From Actinoplanes sp. NBC_00393 (GTDB lineage Bacteria > Actinomycetota > Actinomycetes > Mycobacteriales > Micromonosporaceae), in assembly GCF_036053395.1 (NCBI RefSeq), contig NZ_CP107942.1, forward strand, positions 1,702,501 through 1,766,500: a stretch of 64,000 bases of DNA, in the 5' to 3' direction. How positions within the stretch are numbered: the stretch's first letter is position 1; every line of letters begins with the position of its first letter. Position numbers and translations under genes: made by a program. Positions 26,301 to 35,324 of this stretch are shown piece after piece. Under the pieces are notes generated by a model. The model did not search any database. It was not told the origin of the DNA and was given only the letters and a program-made list of their open reading frames with translations.

Positions 26301-29300
26301 TCACCCGCTTCGGCTACGACGACGCCGACCGGCTCACCAAGGTGACCGGGCCGGACGCGCCCGGTGGGCAGTCCCTGGTGTACGGCTACGACGCCAACGG
26401 CCGGGTGATCAAGCGGACCGACCCGCTCGGCCGGGTCTCCTCCACCGAGTACGACCGGGCCAACCGCACCACGGTCACCACCGACCCGCTGGGCCGGCGC
26501 CGCGAGTACGTCTACGACGCCGACTCCAACCTGGTCCAGGAGGTCACCGCCCGGATCGTCGAGGAGGGGCGGCCCGACCCGAACCGGCCGGCCCGGACGA
26601 TCTTCTACGCCTACGACAACCTCGGCCGGATGATCAGCAAGCAGCTGGGTTCCGGCGGCGTCACCTACAGCTTCGGCTACGACGCCAAGAACCGGCTGGT
26701 CAGCGCCGCCGATCCGGCGGGCACGCAGTCCTACGAGTACGACACGACCGACCGGCTCACCGGGTTCAGCCGTGGGGAGCAGACCTTCGGGTACACGTAC
26801 GACAGCAGCGACCGGGTGACCCAGCGCTCCTACCCGGACGGCACCAAGATCGGCGCTACCTACGACGACGGCGACCGGGTCCGCACTCTCACCGCCGCGC
26901 GCGGCGGCTCCAGCGCCGAGTACCGGTTCGATTACGACGTCGCCGACAACCTGACCGGCATCACCTACCCGGCCTCCACCGGCATCACCGAGAGCCGCCA
27001 GTACGACCGGGCGGGGCAGTTGACCCGGATCGCCGCCGACAAGGGCGACACCACGCTGAGCGCGTTCGACCTGACGCTGGACAAGGTGGGCAACCCGACC
27101 CGGATCGTCGAGACCACCGGGGAGCCGGGCCAGCCGACGATCACCGAGGCGACCGCGTTCAAGTACGACGCGGCGAACCGGCTGACCGCGGAGTGCTTCG
27201 GCGCGCAGACCTGTGACGGGGCCAGCGCCGAGCGCACCGACTACACGTACGACCTGGTCGGCAACCGCACCACGAAGAAGCGGGTGGCGCCGGGGGAGAA
27301 CACCACCACGACCTATCAGTACGACGGCGCGGACCAGCTCACCCGGGAGACGGTCACCGGCAGCCGGGCCAGCACCCGCGCCTTCGCGTACGACCTGGAG
27401 GGCAACCAGGTGGAGGCCGGCACCGACCGGTTCACCTACGCCCTCGACCACACCATGACGTCGGCCACCAGCGGTGGGAAGACGACCAACTATGCGTACG
27501 ACGCGACCGGCAACCGGATCTCCGCGGTCACCGGCACCGGCGCTGAGGCGATCACGCAGAGCTGGCTCTGGGACATCAACGGCGAACGGCCGCTGCTCGC
27601 CCAGGAACGGCAGACCGGCGCGGGTGGCACCGTCGAACGTGACTATCTGTACGACCCGTCCGGGCAACCTCTGGCGCTGCTCGTACCGTCGGCCGACGGG
27701 CTGAACGCCCACTCGTACCTCAGAGATTGGCTCGGCGGTGTCGCCGGGGTGGTCTCGCCGACCGGCGCCGCGCAGTGGAACTACGACTACGACGCCTTCG
27801 GTGTCGACCGGGGCACCACCAAGGCCGACGACGACGCCCCGGCCAACCCGCTGCAGTACGCCGGCAGCTATCAGGACGTCAGCCAGGGCGACCGGTACGC
27901 GATGGGCGCCCGCAGCTACGACCCGGGCACCGGACGGTTCGCCGCGAAGGACCCGGTCACCCAGCCGGCCACCGATCAGGCGGTGTCGACGTACTCGTAC
28001 ACCAACGCCCGCCCGACCGTCCTGACCGACCCGACCGGCCTGGACCCGGACTCCGGCGGCGCCTTCTACGGCAGTGTCACCGCCGCCGAGTACCGGATGA
28101 ACAACCCGAACGCGGCCGGCTCCACCACCGACGCCAACACGCCGGCCGGCGGTGAGGGCGAACAGGAGACCGACAACCCGGACTGGCTGAACGCCAAGAA
28201 GATCGTCGACGAGGCCGAGGGTTTCGTGAAGCAGATCGGCGACGAGATCGTCAATCTGATCCTCGATCTGGTCGGCTTCAACGACGCCAAGGCCTGCATC
28301 ACCGAGGGTGACATCGTCGCCTGCATCTCCACCGCCCTGCAGGCCGTGCCCTGGGGCAAGATGTTCAAGGCCGCCAAGGTCGCGATCAAGGCGATCGGCG
28401 TGGGCAGACGGCTCATCGACGCCTACAGCCGCCTGAAATCGGCGAAGAACGCCCTCGCGAACATCCCGCGCTACATCAAGAAGGCGGTCCAGACCACCGA
28501 GGAAGCCGCCGACAGCAAGAAGTACGCCGACGAGGCGGCCAAGGCGGCCAAGGGCGCCAAGGACGCGGGCGGTCAGGCCAAGGCGACCTCGCAGAAAGCG
28601 GCCGACGCGAAACGGGCCAAACAGAAGGAGACGACGACCGGCGAGAGCTGCAAGAACGCCAAGGGCAACACGCAGCGGCTCACCTCCAACTCGTTCGTCG
28701 CCGGCACCCCGGTGCTGCTCGCCGACGGCACCACCCGGACGATCGAGGACCTCGAGCCCGGCGACACCGTCCAGGCGACCGACCCGGCCACCGGCCGCAC
28801 CGAACCGCAGCAGGTGATCGCCACCGTCGAGGGCACCGGCGACAAGGACCTCGTCGACCTGACCCTGACCGGGGACCGGGCGGCCGCCGTCACCGCCACG
28901 GCGGGCCACAAGTTCTACAGCCTCGACCGCGGCTGGGTGCCGGCTGCTGACCTGCGGCCCGGTGAGAAGCTGCGCGACGACTCCGGCGCTGTCGTCACCG
29001 TCGCCCGGCTGGCCGAGCGGTCCGCCACCACGACCGTCTACAACCTGACGGTCAACGCCACCCACACCTACTACGTCCACGCCGGCGAGCACGACCTGCT
29101 GGTGCACAACTGTGGCGCCGGGCGGCCGTGCACCTGTAAATCCGGGGACACGGTGCCGTACCGGCCGACCCACACCGGACTAGAGAACCACCACGGCGTC
29201 CTGGACGTGTGGGCCAAGCACAACGTGAAGGGCTACAAGAGCCGGGCCGCGGCCAGCACGACGGTTGCGCTGACCAAGGCCGAGCACGACGCCACCAAGG

Positions 29301-29485
29301 CGGTCTACCGCGACTGGCTGGAGGCCCGGACCGGTAAGCGCGTCGGCGGCAAGGTGAACTGGAAGTCGGTCAGCCCGCGCGAGATCTACGATCTGTCGGA
29401 GCGGATGTTCGACGCCGCCGGGGTCTCGCAGGAGGCCCGCCAGCAGTACTATTCGCAATTCACCAGATACCTCTACGGGTTGTGA
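23363..29485 (+). CDS. Secreted Rhs/YD-repeat polymorphic toxin with HINT domain and ENHH nuclease-like tip
   Basis: A 2040-residue exported toxin. A signal or membrane segment (about 10-35) is followed by a DUF6531-like entry domain (about 229-330, ATVNTATGAYLRVERDFALP) and dozens of YD repeats (about 360-1420). Next come the Rhs core (about 1430-1560, RYAMGARSYDPGTGRF) and a helical linker. A HINT autoprocessing domain runs from S1777-FVAGTPVL to H1915-N1916-C1917. The last 120 residues carry E1941-N-H-H and VALTKAEHDATK, resembling HNH/EndoVII-type nuclease toxins; the exact family is unassigned. The GTG at 23363 follows GGGGGAG by five bases. A SUKH-like immunity gene follows. Confidence 0.93.
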   Translation: MRVSSRFRLLCHVLVVVLLSAFLAVQPWSPAAAAPVATPGAGPVNSPLPSTATPNHGLPDGQALPPVPPAVQADGKPSVPSAAEKAQRKSEARAAAQKVSAQVAALPGRPIARPGFLLGDTSLVVYWDAEVNEGDPNSWGRWFATVTDAESGAEQRSAELAQKDLSRCYSPALLCRSFGAADGWVLDPARTYTVTVTEIAADGTELTSAASAPAKPRKIDDVPAVPAGQAAGCGCATVLGSTVVAQALRGATVNTATGAYLRVERDFALPSYGIPFNHSRYYSSGNTATGMFGAGWSSSYDIRVIAADNGAARVRAEDGSEAVYTTNEDGSYQPPAGVRARLTKIDGGWQLVPPDRRVLRFNADGQLQSIKNARGHGVTLGYNTAGVLSTVTDASGRVARFESRADLRLITKITLPDGRSTQFDYQDGRLLKVQDPRNYVTSYGYDAAGRLAEITDARGAKLIRNTYDAAGRVAEQLDPEGGKTSFAWNAAEQIATTTDPDGVVVTDGYKNNVLLYSRNGGNDVVNHRYTGRLNKSLVVDPKGNQEETRFDESGNPVARTAPEPFAFTETSTFDSRTNLTSFKDGRGNDWKYEYNEFNEMVAQRDPKQDSGYRYAYDDKGQLTSRTDPRGKVTRYEYDAHGNRTAEIAPTGRRTEMTYDGTGRLTSLVDPRGTVSGGNKDAYRTRYVYNQQNQITEIWEPGKSQPTRTTYDELGNVVVTTDPLSNSTRLTYDKASRLVEVKDPVGNVTAAKYTAGGRRTSVTDGENLTTSWTYDRNGRVATETSPRGNADPAQKDLFTAIFHYDFNGNLIRADRPYGSGGQRVEVDTAFDALDRPTQQQDQFKQGTTVAYDNNGNVVEMTNERGEKLTNSYDEANRRTGSEGPGAGAAGIEYDNAGNPVKQTSPTGGVVTTSYDDDGRVVAVTEPRGNVSGADPGDYTTRYGYDLAGNPATVTDPLGNVTRAGYDPLNRPVTQTDAAGNVTRFGYDDADRLTKVTGPDAPGGQSLVYGYDANGRVIKRTDPLGRVSSTEYDRANRTTVTTDPLGRRREYVYDADSNLVQEVTARIVEEGRPDPNRPARTIFYAYDNLGRMISKQLGSGGVTYSFGYDAKNRLVSAADPAGTQSYEYDTTDRLTGFSRGEQTFGYTYDSSDRVTQRSYPDGTKIGATYDDGDRVRTLTAARGGSSAEYRFDYDVADNLTGITYPASTGITESRQYDRAGQLTRIAADKGDTTLSAFDLTLDKVGNPTRIVETTGEPGQPTITEATAFKYDAANRLTAECFGAQTCDGASAERTDYTYDLVGNRTTKKRVAPGENTTTTYQYDGADQLTRETVTGSRASTRAFAYDLEGNQVEAGTDRFTYALDHTMTSATSGGKTTNYAYDATGNRISAVTGTGAEAITQSWLWDINGERPLLAQERQTGAGGTVERDYLYDPSGQPLALLVPSADGLNAHSYLRDWLGGVAGVVSPTGAAQWNYDYDAFGVDRGTTKADDDAPANPLQYAGSYQDVSQGDRYAMGARSYDPGTGRFAAKDPVTQPATDQAVSTYSYTNARPTVLTDPTGLDPDSGGAFYGSVTAAEYRMNNPNAAGSTTDANTPAGGEGEQETDNPDWLNAKKIVDEAEGFVKQIGDEIVNLILDLVGFNDAKACITEGDIVACISTALQAVPWGKMFKAAKVAIKAIGVGRRLIDAYSRLKSAKNALANIPRYIKKAVQTTEEAADSKKYADEAAKAAKGAKDAGGQAKATSQKAADAKRAKQKETTTGESCKNAKGNTQRLTSNSFVAGTPVLLADGTTRTIEDLEPGDTVQATDPATGRTEPQQVIATVEGTGDKDLVDLTLTGDRAAAVTATAGHKFYSLDRGWVPAADLRPGEKLRDDSGAVVTVARLAERSATTTVYNLTVNATHTYYVHAGEHDLLVHNCGAGRPCTCKSGDTVPYRPTHTGLENHHGVLDVWAKHNVKGYKSRAAASTTVALTKAEHDATKAVYRDWLEARTGKRVGGKVNWKSVSPREIYDLSERMFDAAGVSQEARQQYYSQFTRYLYGL

Positions 29486-29495
29486 GACCGGACCG

Positions 29496-30002
29496 TTGAG
29501 CCAGTTGAGTGAGCTCGTCGCGCGGCTGCGCGAGGACCCGACGTGTGTCTTCGCGCAGCCGGCCGGCGAAATCCCGCCGCAGCTGCCCGTCCTGCCGGAG
29601 GACCTGCAGGAGTTTTACCGGGCCTGCGGCGGCCTGACCCTGTTCACCGGCGCGCCGTTCGCGTGGCGCGTCTGCGGCCCGCACGAGCTGGTGCCGTCCA
29701 ACATCGAGGTGCTCGGCGAGCAGGTCGACGACGACATCACCGCCAGCTGGTGGGTGATCGCCCGGCAGGACGACGACAGCAGCGCCCTGATCAGCATCGA
29801 CCTCGGCGCCGACCGGCTGGGCTGGTGCTACGACAGCGACACCGAGGTGCACGGCCTGGTCGGCGACTCCGCCATCCTGGCCTTCTCGTTCACTGAGCTG
29901 CTCGAGGAACTGGTCCGCGCCCGCGGGCAGCATGTCTTCTGGGAGGACGACGGATTCGTCGCCAAGGGCGACGCCTACGACGCCATCGACGCCCGGGATT
30001 GA
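29496..30002 (+). CDS. SUKH/SMI1-KNR4-like immunity protein
   Basis: A 168-residue protein starting at a TTG ten bases after the toxin stop. The phrases LPEDLQEFYRACGGLTLF near the N-terminus and ILAFSFTELLEELV near the C-terminus are typical of the SUKH superfamily of immunity proteins, which bind and neutralise diverse nuclease toxins. Its position directly behind the variable toxin tip is where immunity genes of Rhs systems lie. It should protect the producer by binding the ENHH domain in the cytoplasm. The stop overlaps the next gene by four bases. Confidence 0.82.
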   Translation: MSQLSELVARLREDPTCVFAQPAGEIPPQLPVLPEDLQEFYRACGGLTLFTGAPFAWRVCGPHELVPSNIEVLGEQVDDDITASWWVIARQDDDSSALISIDLGADRLGWCYDSDTEVHGLVGDSAILAFSFTELLEELVRARGQHVFWEDDGFVAKGDAYDAIDARD

Positions 30003-30625
30003 CCCTCCACCGCCTGGCCCGGGAGGGCTTCGTCGCGATCCGGTCCATCGCCCGGTACGGCGTCATCCCGGCCGAGGCCCGCGACCTGGGCTGCGCTCCC
30101 GGCCATCTTGACGCCGCCCGGCTGGTCCAGCACATCGCCGTCGCCTCCGCGTTCCCGCGCCACCTGCGCGTGGCGTGCGGGCGGCGGCGCTGGTTCGGCG
30201 GCCGCTGGAGCCCGGCAGAAGTCCTCGCCGCGACCTGGCAGCTTTCGGATCCGCTCGGGCGCGCCTGGATCGAGGATCGGACCGGCCACCACGGCGCCGC
30301 GGCCGACGGAACTCTCCGTCGCCACTGGGCCGACAGCCTGGGTGCGTTGCGCGACGAGGGGACATTCGCGGCACGGAGCCGGCCCAGCCGCGCGGCCCTC
30401 GCCGAGGACCTCGCGCTGCAGGGGCTCGCTCAGATATACCGGTCGGCCACGGCCGACCGCCCGGCGTGGCAGACCATCGAGGTCGTCGCCGACGCCTGCC
30501 ACCGCCTGCCGATCCTGTTCGAGTATCCGGGCGCGATCGCCGGCCTGCTGTACCGGCCGATGCTGCGCGACGCCTGGACCGGCGCCGGCGAAGCCGCCCG
30601 CACCTGGCTGCGCGATCACCGATAA
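29999..30625 (+). CDS. Hypothetical protein in the toxin-immunity operon
   Basis: A 208-residue, mostly helical, arginine- and alanine-rich protein that I cannot assign. It starts at a TTG that overlaps the SUKH stop (TTGA), so it is translationally coupled to the immunity gene. Recognisable phrases are VAIRSIARYGVIPAEARDLG and WADSLGALRDEGTFA. No signal peptide or membrane segment is seen. It may be a second immunity or accessory protein, an inference from its position alone. Confidence 0.65.
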   Translation: MTLHRLAREGFVAIRSIARYGVIPAEARDLGCAPGHLDAARLVQHIAVASAFPRHLRVACGRRRWFGGRWSPAEVLAATWQLSDPLGRAWIEDRTGHHGAAADGTLRRHWADSLGALRDEGTFAARSRPSRAALAEDLALQGLAQIYRSATADRPAWQTIEVVADACHRLPILFEYPGAIAGLLYRPMLRDAWTGAGEAARTWLRDHR

Positions 30626-30667
30626 CCGGTCGCTGAACACCCGGCTCGGCTGGAAGCATTCGTCGGC

Positions 30668-31495
30668 GTGGACGAGACAAGGCCCACTGTTGTCGTGACC
30701 GGCTCGTCCGGGCTGGTCGGTGCGGCGATCGCGGCGGCCCTGCGGGACGTCGGCCGCGTGGTCCGCGGCGTCGACCGGCTGCCGGGCCGGCGGACGGATC
30801 TGGTCGGGGACCTTCGTGAGCGCGCGGTGCGCCGGGAAGCGCTCCGGGACGCCGCCGTGATCGTGCATGCTGCCGCGCTGCACGCGCCGCACGTCGGCCG
30901 GGTCGCGGACGATGAGTTCCGGGCGGTCAACGTCGGTGTCACCGCGGCGCTGGCCGAGGAGGCGCCGGGGGCGCGGTTCGTTCTCATCAGCAGCACCAGC
31001 GTGTACGGCCATGCGCTCGTGCCGGCCGGCCGGGCGGTCTGGGTCGACGAGACCGTGACGCCGCGGCCGCGGGACATCTACGACGAGACGAAACTGGCCG
31101 CCGAGCAGCTGGTCGCCGGGCGCGGGGTGATTCTGCGGATCGCCCGGTGCTTTCCGGAACCGCTGCCGGTGCTCGCGGCGCACCTGCTGCACCGTGCGGT
31201 CGGGCTGTCCGACGTTGCGGCGGCGGCCGCGCTCGCCGTCTCGCGGGGGAGCGGGACTTTCAACATCGCCGGGCCCTATCCGTTCCGGCGGGAGGACTGT
31301 GCCGGCGTACATCACGATGCCCCTGCCGTGCTGGCGGAGCGCGCCCCTCAGGTGGTCGAGGCCTTCCGCCGGCGTGGGCTTCCGGTGCCGCGCAGCCTGG
31401 ACCGGATCTATGACTCCAGCGCGGCCATGGCCGGGCTGGGGTACCGGCCGACCCACGGTGTGCTGCGACTACTCTCTGCCGATGGTTCTAGTTGA
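30668..31495 (+). CDS. NAD(P)-dependent epimerase/dehydratase (extended SDR)
   Basis: A 275-residue Rossmann-fold sugar-nucleotide epimerase-like enzyme. The N-terminus has the dinucleotide-binding motif VTGSSGLVGAAIA (GxxGxxG). The catalytic motif is Y-D-E-T-K in RDIYDETKLAAEQL, with the upstream serine in LISSTSVYG. The substrate is unknown; the shortened C-terminal part is typical of small epimerases. The start is a GTG. The last 14 bases overlap the start of the following membrane protein gene. Confidence 0.87.
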   Translation: MDETRPTVVVTGSSGLVGAAIAAALRDVGRVVRGVDRLPGRRTDLVGDLRERAVRREALRDAAVIVHAAALHAPHVGRVADDEFRAVNVGVTAALAEEAPGARFVLISSTSVYGHALVPAGRAVWVDETVTPRPRDIYDETKLAAEQLVAGRGVILRIARCFPEPLPVLAAHLLHRAVGLSDVAAAAALAVSRGSGTFNIAGPYPFRREDCAGVHHDAPAVLAERAPQVVEAFRRRGLPVPRSLDRIYDSSAAMAGLGYRPTHGVLRLLSADGSS

Positions 31496-31994
31496 TCAAG
31501 AGTTTCGGGTACGCCGGTGGTGGGTCTGGCTGACCATGGCGCTCGTGATGGTGGCGCTGAGCGCGGTGGGGCGCGGGCTGTCGATCCTGATCCTGGCGGC
31601 CCAGGGGCGTCAGTTCGCCGCCGGGCAGATCGCGGGCGCGGTGGGCAGCACCGCGGTCTTCGGTTTGGCGATCGGCACCGGCGTCGGCCTCACCATGCGA
31701 AACCTTGGATGGGTACGCACGTCGGAGGCTGGGCTCGAGTTCGCCTCGACCGGCTTCGCGCCGATGTTCCTGCCCTGGTCGGCGGTGCAGTCGGTGCATC
31801 GGTCCGGGTTCGGCCCGTTCACCCGGTTGATCATCACCCCGACCGATCCGACCGCAGTGTCCGTGCTGCCCGGACCGGGTCGCATGCAGCCGGACCGGCG
31901 GCGTCGCGGCTTCCCGTCGTACATGGTCGACGTCGGCCTGATGGATCCGGGCTCCGCGGAGCTCTTCGCCGAACTCGACCGGCGAATGAGCTGA
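31482..31994 (+). CDS. Hypothetical two-pass membrane protein
   Basis: A 170-residue protein with two N-terminal membrane segments (WVWLTMALVMVALSAVG and GAVGSTAVFGLAIGTGVGL) and a soluble tail. The tail (TSEAGLEFASTGFAPMFLPW followed by VQSVHRSG) resembles a small PH-like domain of the kind found in bacterial membrane proteins, but I cannot assign it. Its ATG lies inside the end of the epimerase gene, so the two are probably co-translated. It ends two bases before the convergent gene. Confidence 0.7.
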   Translation: MVLVDQEFRVRRWWVWLTMALVMVALSAVGRGLSILILAAQGRQFAAGQIAGAVGSTAVFGLAIGTGVGLTMRNLGWVRTSEAGLEFASTGFAPMFLPWSAVQSVHRSGFGPFTRLIITPTDPTAVSVLPGPGRMQPDRRRRGFPSYMVDVGLMDPGSAELFAELDRRMS

Positions 31995-31996
31995 CC

Positions 31997-32590
31997 TCAA
32001 GCGAAGCGTTCAGTGGTCACGGGCATCAGGCCCTGCCGGTGCAGCGTCGCGATCAGTTCGTCGATGACCGGGCCCACCGTGTTGCCGTTGGCGGTCGCGA
32101 GCAGCGCCGTTACGTCGAGGGCCCAGGCGATGTCCCGGCCGACGCGGCGCAGCTCCCAGCTGAAGTGGTCCGAGCCGGTGGTGCGGTCGTCGGCGGGCAG
32201 GGTTGCCGGGCCGTCGCCGGCGAACAGGACCCGGTAGTGGCGCCGCTCGTGGAAGCCGCCCGGGACGACCGGCGCGCCGAGTCGCAGCGGGGGAGCGGCT
32301 GCGATGGCCTCGTACTCGAGGAAGCCGGCCCGTAGAGCGTCCTCGCCGGGGAGTTCGCCGCCGCCGAAGCGGTGGAAGGCGTCCTCGGCGGTGTCGCGGT
32401 CCGCGGGGGTCACCCGGGAACGCAGGTCCGGATCGTGGCGCAGTCCCCAGCAGAAGGACGCCGAGCTGCGCCAGCGCGGCGAATCCGTGCTCCACACCGC
32501 GCCGCGCAGGCCGAGCGTCACGTAGTCCGCGTCGCGGACGAATTCCTCGGCGACCAGACCGTCCGGTGCGGACGTCACGTAGTAGTGCAC
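31997..32590 (-). CDS. Hypothetical protein
   Basis: A 197-residue soluble protein that I do not recognise. It starts MHYYVTSAPDGLVAEEF, has no signal peptide or membrane segment, and contains a tryptophan-rich stretch (SFCWGLRHDP) and a C-terminal helix (VIDELIATLHRQGLMP). Reading frame and codon use fit a real gene in this genome. It is convergent with the preceding membrane protein gene. Confidence 0.7.
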   Translation of the reverse strand: MHYYVTSAPDGLVAEEFVRDADYVTLGLRGAVWSTDSPRWRSSASFCWGLRHDPDLRSRVTPADRDTAEDAFHRFGGGELPGEDALRAGFLEYEAIAAAPPLRLGAPVVPGGFHERRHYRVLFAGDGPATLPADDRTTGSDHFSWELRRVGRDIAWALDVTALLATANGNTVGPVIDELIATLHRQGLMPVTTERFA

Positions 32591-32778
32591 GGCTCGCGAG
32601 ACTACTGCTTAAGCCCGGCGGCCGCGCTGCGGCCTGGAGTGGCGCAATGGTCGCGGGGCCACGGCGGGACGGGCACGATTCTGCGGGTGCGGGGCATGCC
32701 CGTACCCCGAATGGGTTTCCGCGGACTGCGGAAGGTGACCGATTCGCTGAGCTCGGGGCGTGCCCCGATAATGTGCCG

Positions 32779-33549
32779 GTGGCAAACGACAACTCGGCGA
32801 AGCTGGCCGTTCTGATCGATGCGGACAACGCTCAGGCGGCGATCGTGGACGGGCTGCTCGCCGAGGTCGCGAAGTACGGGACGGCGCACGTCAAGCGGGC
32901 CTACGGGGACTGGACCGGGACGAGTCTGCGCAGCTGGAAGGAGCAGTTGCTGGCGCAGTCGATCCAGCCTATCCAGCAGTTCTCCTACACGGTCGGTAAG
33001 AACGCCACCGACTCCGCGATGATCATCGACGCGATGGACCTGCTGTACAGCGGGCGGTTCGACGGGTTCTGCATCGTCTCCAGCGACAGTGACTTCACCC
33101 GGCTGGCGTCGCGGATCCGGGAGTCGGGGCTGACCGTCTACGGGTTCGGCGAGCGCAAGACCCCGAAACCGTTCGTCGCGGCGTGCGACAAGTTCATCTA
33201 TACGGAGAACCTGGTGGAGCAGGTGGAGGTGGCGCCGGTGGAGAGCCCGGTGCTGCTCAGCGCGACCCAGTTGCGCGGCGACACCAGCCTGATGAACCTG
33301 ATCCGCGCGGCTGTGGAGGCCGCCTCCGGTGACGACGGGTGGGCGCCGCTCGCCGCGGTCGGGCACATCATCACCAAGCAGCGGTCGGACTTCGATCCGC
33401 GCAGCTACGGCTATCCGAAGCTCGGCGGGCTGGTGACCGCGATCGGGCTGTTCGACATCGAGCGCCGCGACTCCGGCGACGGCAAGCCGGCGGTCATCTG
33501 GATCCGGGACCGGCGGCGCCGCCCAGAGAAGAGAGTCACCGTGGACTAG
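32779..33549 (+). CDS. NYN domain protein with LOTUS/OST-HTH-like C-terminus
   Basis: A protein of about 256 residues. The N-terminal NYN (PIN-like) ribonuclease domain shows its acidic motifs in AVLIDADNAQ, NATDSAMIIDAMDLLY and IVSSDSDFTRL. The C-terminal part (SLMNLIRAAVEAASGDDGWAPLAAVGHII ... FDPRSYGYPKLGGLV) matches the OST-HTH/LOTUS RNA-binding domain. Such proteins are thought to bind and cut RNA in the cytoplasm. The start may be this GTG or the GTG six bases upstream at 32773. Confidence 0.9.
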   Translation: MANDNSAKLAVLIDADNAQAAIVDGLLAEVAKYGTAHVKRAYGDWTGTSLRSWKEQLLAQSIQPIQQFSYTVGKNATDSAMIIDAMDLLYSGRFDGFCIVSSDSDFTRLASRIRESGLTVYGFGERKTPKPFVAACDKFIYTENLVEQVEVAPVESPVLLSATQLRGDTSLMNLIRAAVEAASGDDGWAPLAAVGHIITKQRSDFDPRSYGYPKLGGLVTAIGLFDIERRDSGDGKPAVIWIRDRRRRPEKRVTVD

Positions 33550-33654
33550 GCCGGGTTGCGTCGAACCTGTACCGTCTCCTCCGCCGCACCGGCCATTCGA
33601 GATCATCTCTGAGTGTTCGGGTGGTTTCGTGACGTGTCGGGGGAGAGGCGAACC

Positions 33655-34631
33655 GTGAATCGACGCAGGCTGGCCCGTTCGGGGGTGGTGATGTCGGCGC
33701 TGGTCCTGCTGGCCGGCTGCTCGTCCGGCGAGGAGACCGCTCAGACACCGGGTCTGGAGGAGCGCGGCACGGTGCAGACCACCGTGAAGCCGACGAAGCA
33801 GGATCTGAGCAACCAGATCAGCCTGGCCGGCAAGGTCGCCATCAACCCGGTGTTCGGGATCGTCTCGCCGGTCGACGGCGAGGTGCGGTACGTGCAGCGG
33901 CAGCCGTCGACCAAGGCGTCCACCGAGAAGGTGTGGGTGGCCACGGTCTGGCAGGACGGCCACCCGAACGAGGTGACCATCCCGGCGAACTCGACGATGG
34001 CGGGCCGCCTGATGGAGGACCGGTCCACCGTCACCGAGGGCATGCCGATCGTGTCCGCGCGGCACGCCGGGTACGCGATCGTGGCGGATATCGACAGCGA
34101 GCAGGCGTACCGGATCTCGGGCGCCGTCAAGTCGGTGTCGGCGCAGATCAAGAACGGTCCGGGGCCGTTCAAGTGCAAGGCGCGCGGCACCATCGCCGCG
34201 CTGCCGGCCGGGAGCATTCCGGAGCCGCCGCCCTCACCGGATCCGACCAGTGGGCCGTCGGGCGCGCCGGTCCCGAAGCCTGAAGCGGAAGCGCCGGCCG
34301 CGCCGGAGGGCTCCGAGGCCACCGGTATGCAGCTGGTCTGCACCGCCCCGAAGAACGTCAAGCTGATCAACGGCGCCGCCGTCACCCTCGACGTGATCAC
34401 CGACAAGGCGACCGACGTGCTGGTCCTGCCGGTCGAGGCGGTCGCCGGCACGCAGGGCAAGGGCAAGGTCGACGTGGTCGGGCCGGACCAGACCCGCACG
34501 ACCGTCGACGTGGTCCTCGGCCTCACCGACGGCAAGGTCGTCCAGATCAAGAAGGGGCTGACGGGCGACGAGACCATCGCGATCCCCGGCCCGAACCTGC
34601 CGACCGCCGACCCGGCCCAGGGGCAGCCCGG

Positions 34632-34635
<4 letters not shown>
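33655..34635 (+). CDS. Efflux adaptor lipoprotein (MacA/HlyD-like)
   Basis: A 326-residue lipoprotein with a lipobox at LVLLAGC-S. The mature part has the barrel-sandwich architecture of membrane-fusion adaptor proteins (LAGKVAINPVFGIVSPVDGEV, then VTLDVITDKATDVLVLPVEAV and GLTDGKVVQIKKGL). The long coiled-coil hairpin of Gram-negative MacA is absent, as in other monoderm versions. I chose the GTG at 33655, which follows GGGGGAGAGG. It is the first gene of a three-gene efflux operon with four-base overlaps. Confidence 0.85.

Positions 34636-35320
<685 letters not shown>

Positions 35321-35324
<4 letters not shown>

Noticed and set aside
22097..29173. Very long open frame on the minus strand opposite the Rhs toxin gene
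   Set aside because: It is antisense to a clear coding gene, lacks any recognisable domain and is Val/Gly/Arg/Asp-biased, as expected from the reverse of high-GC codons.
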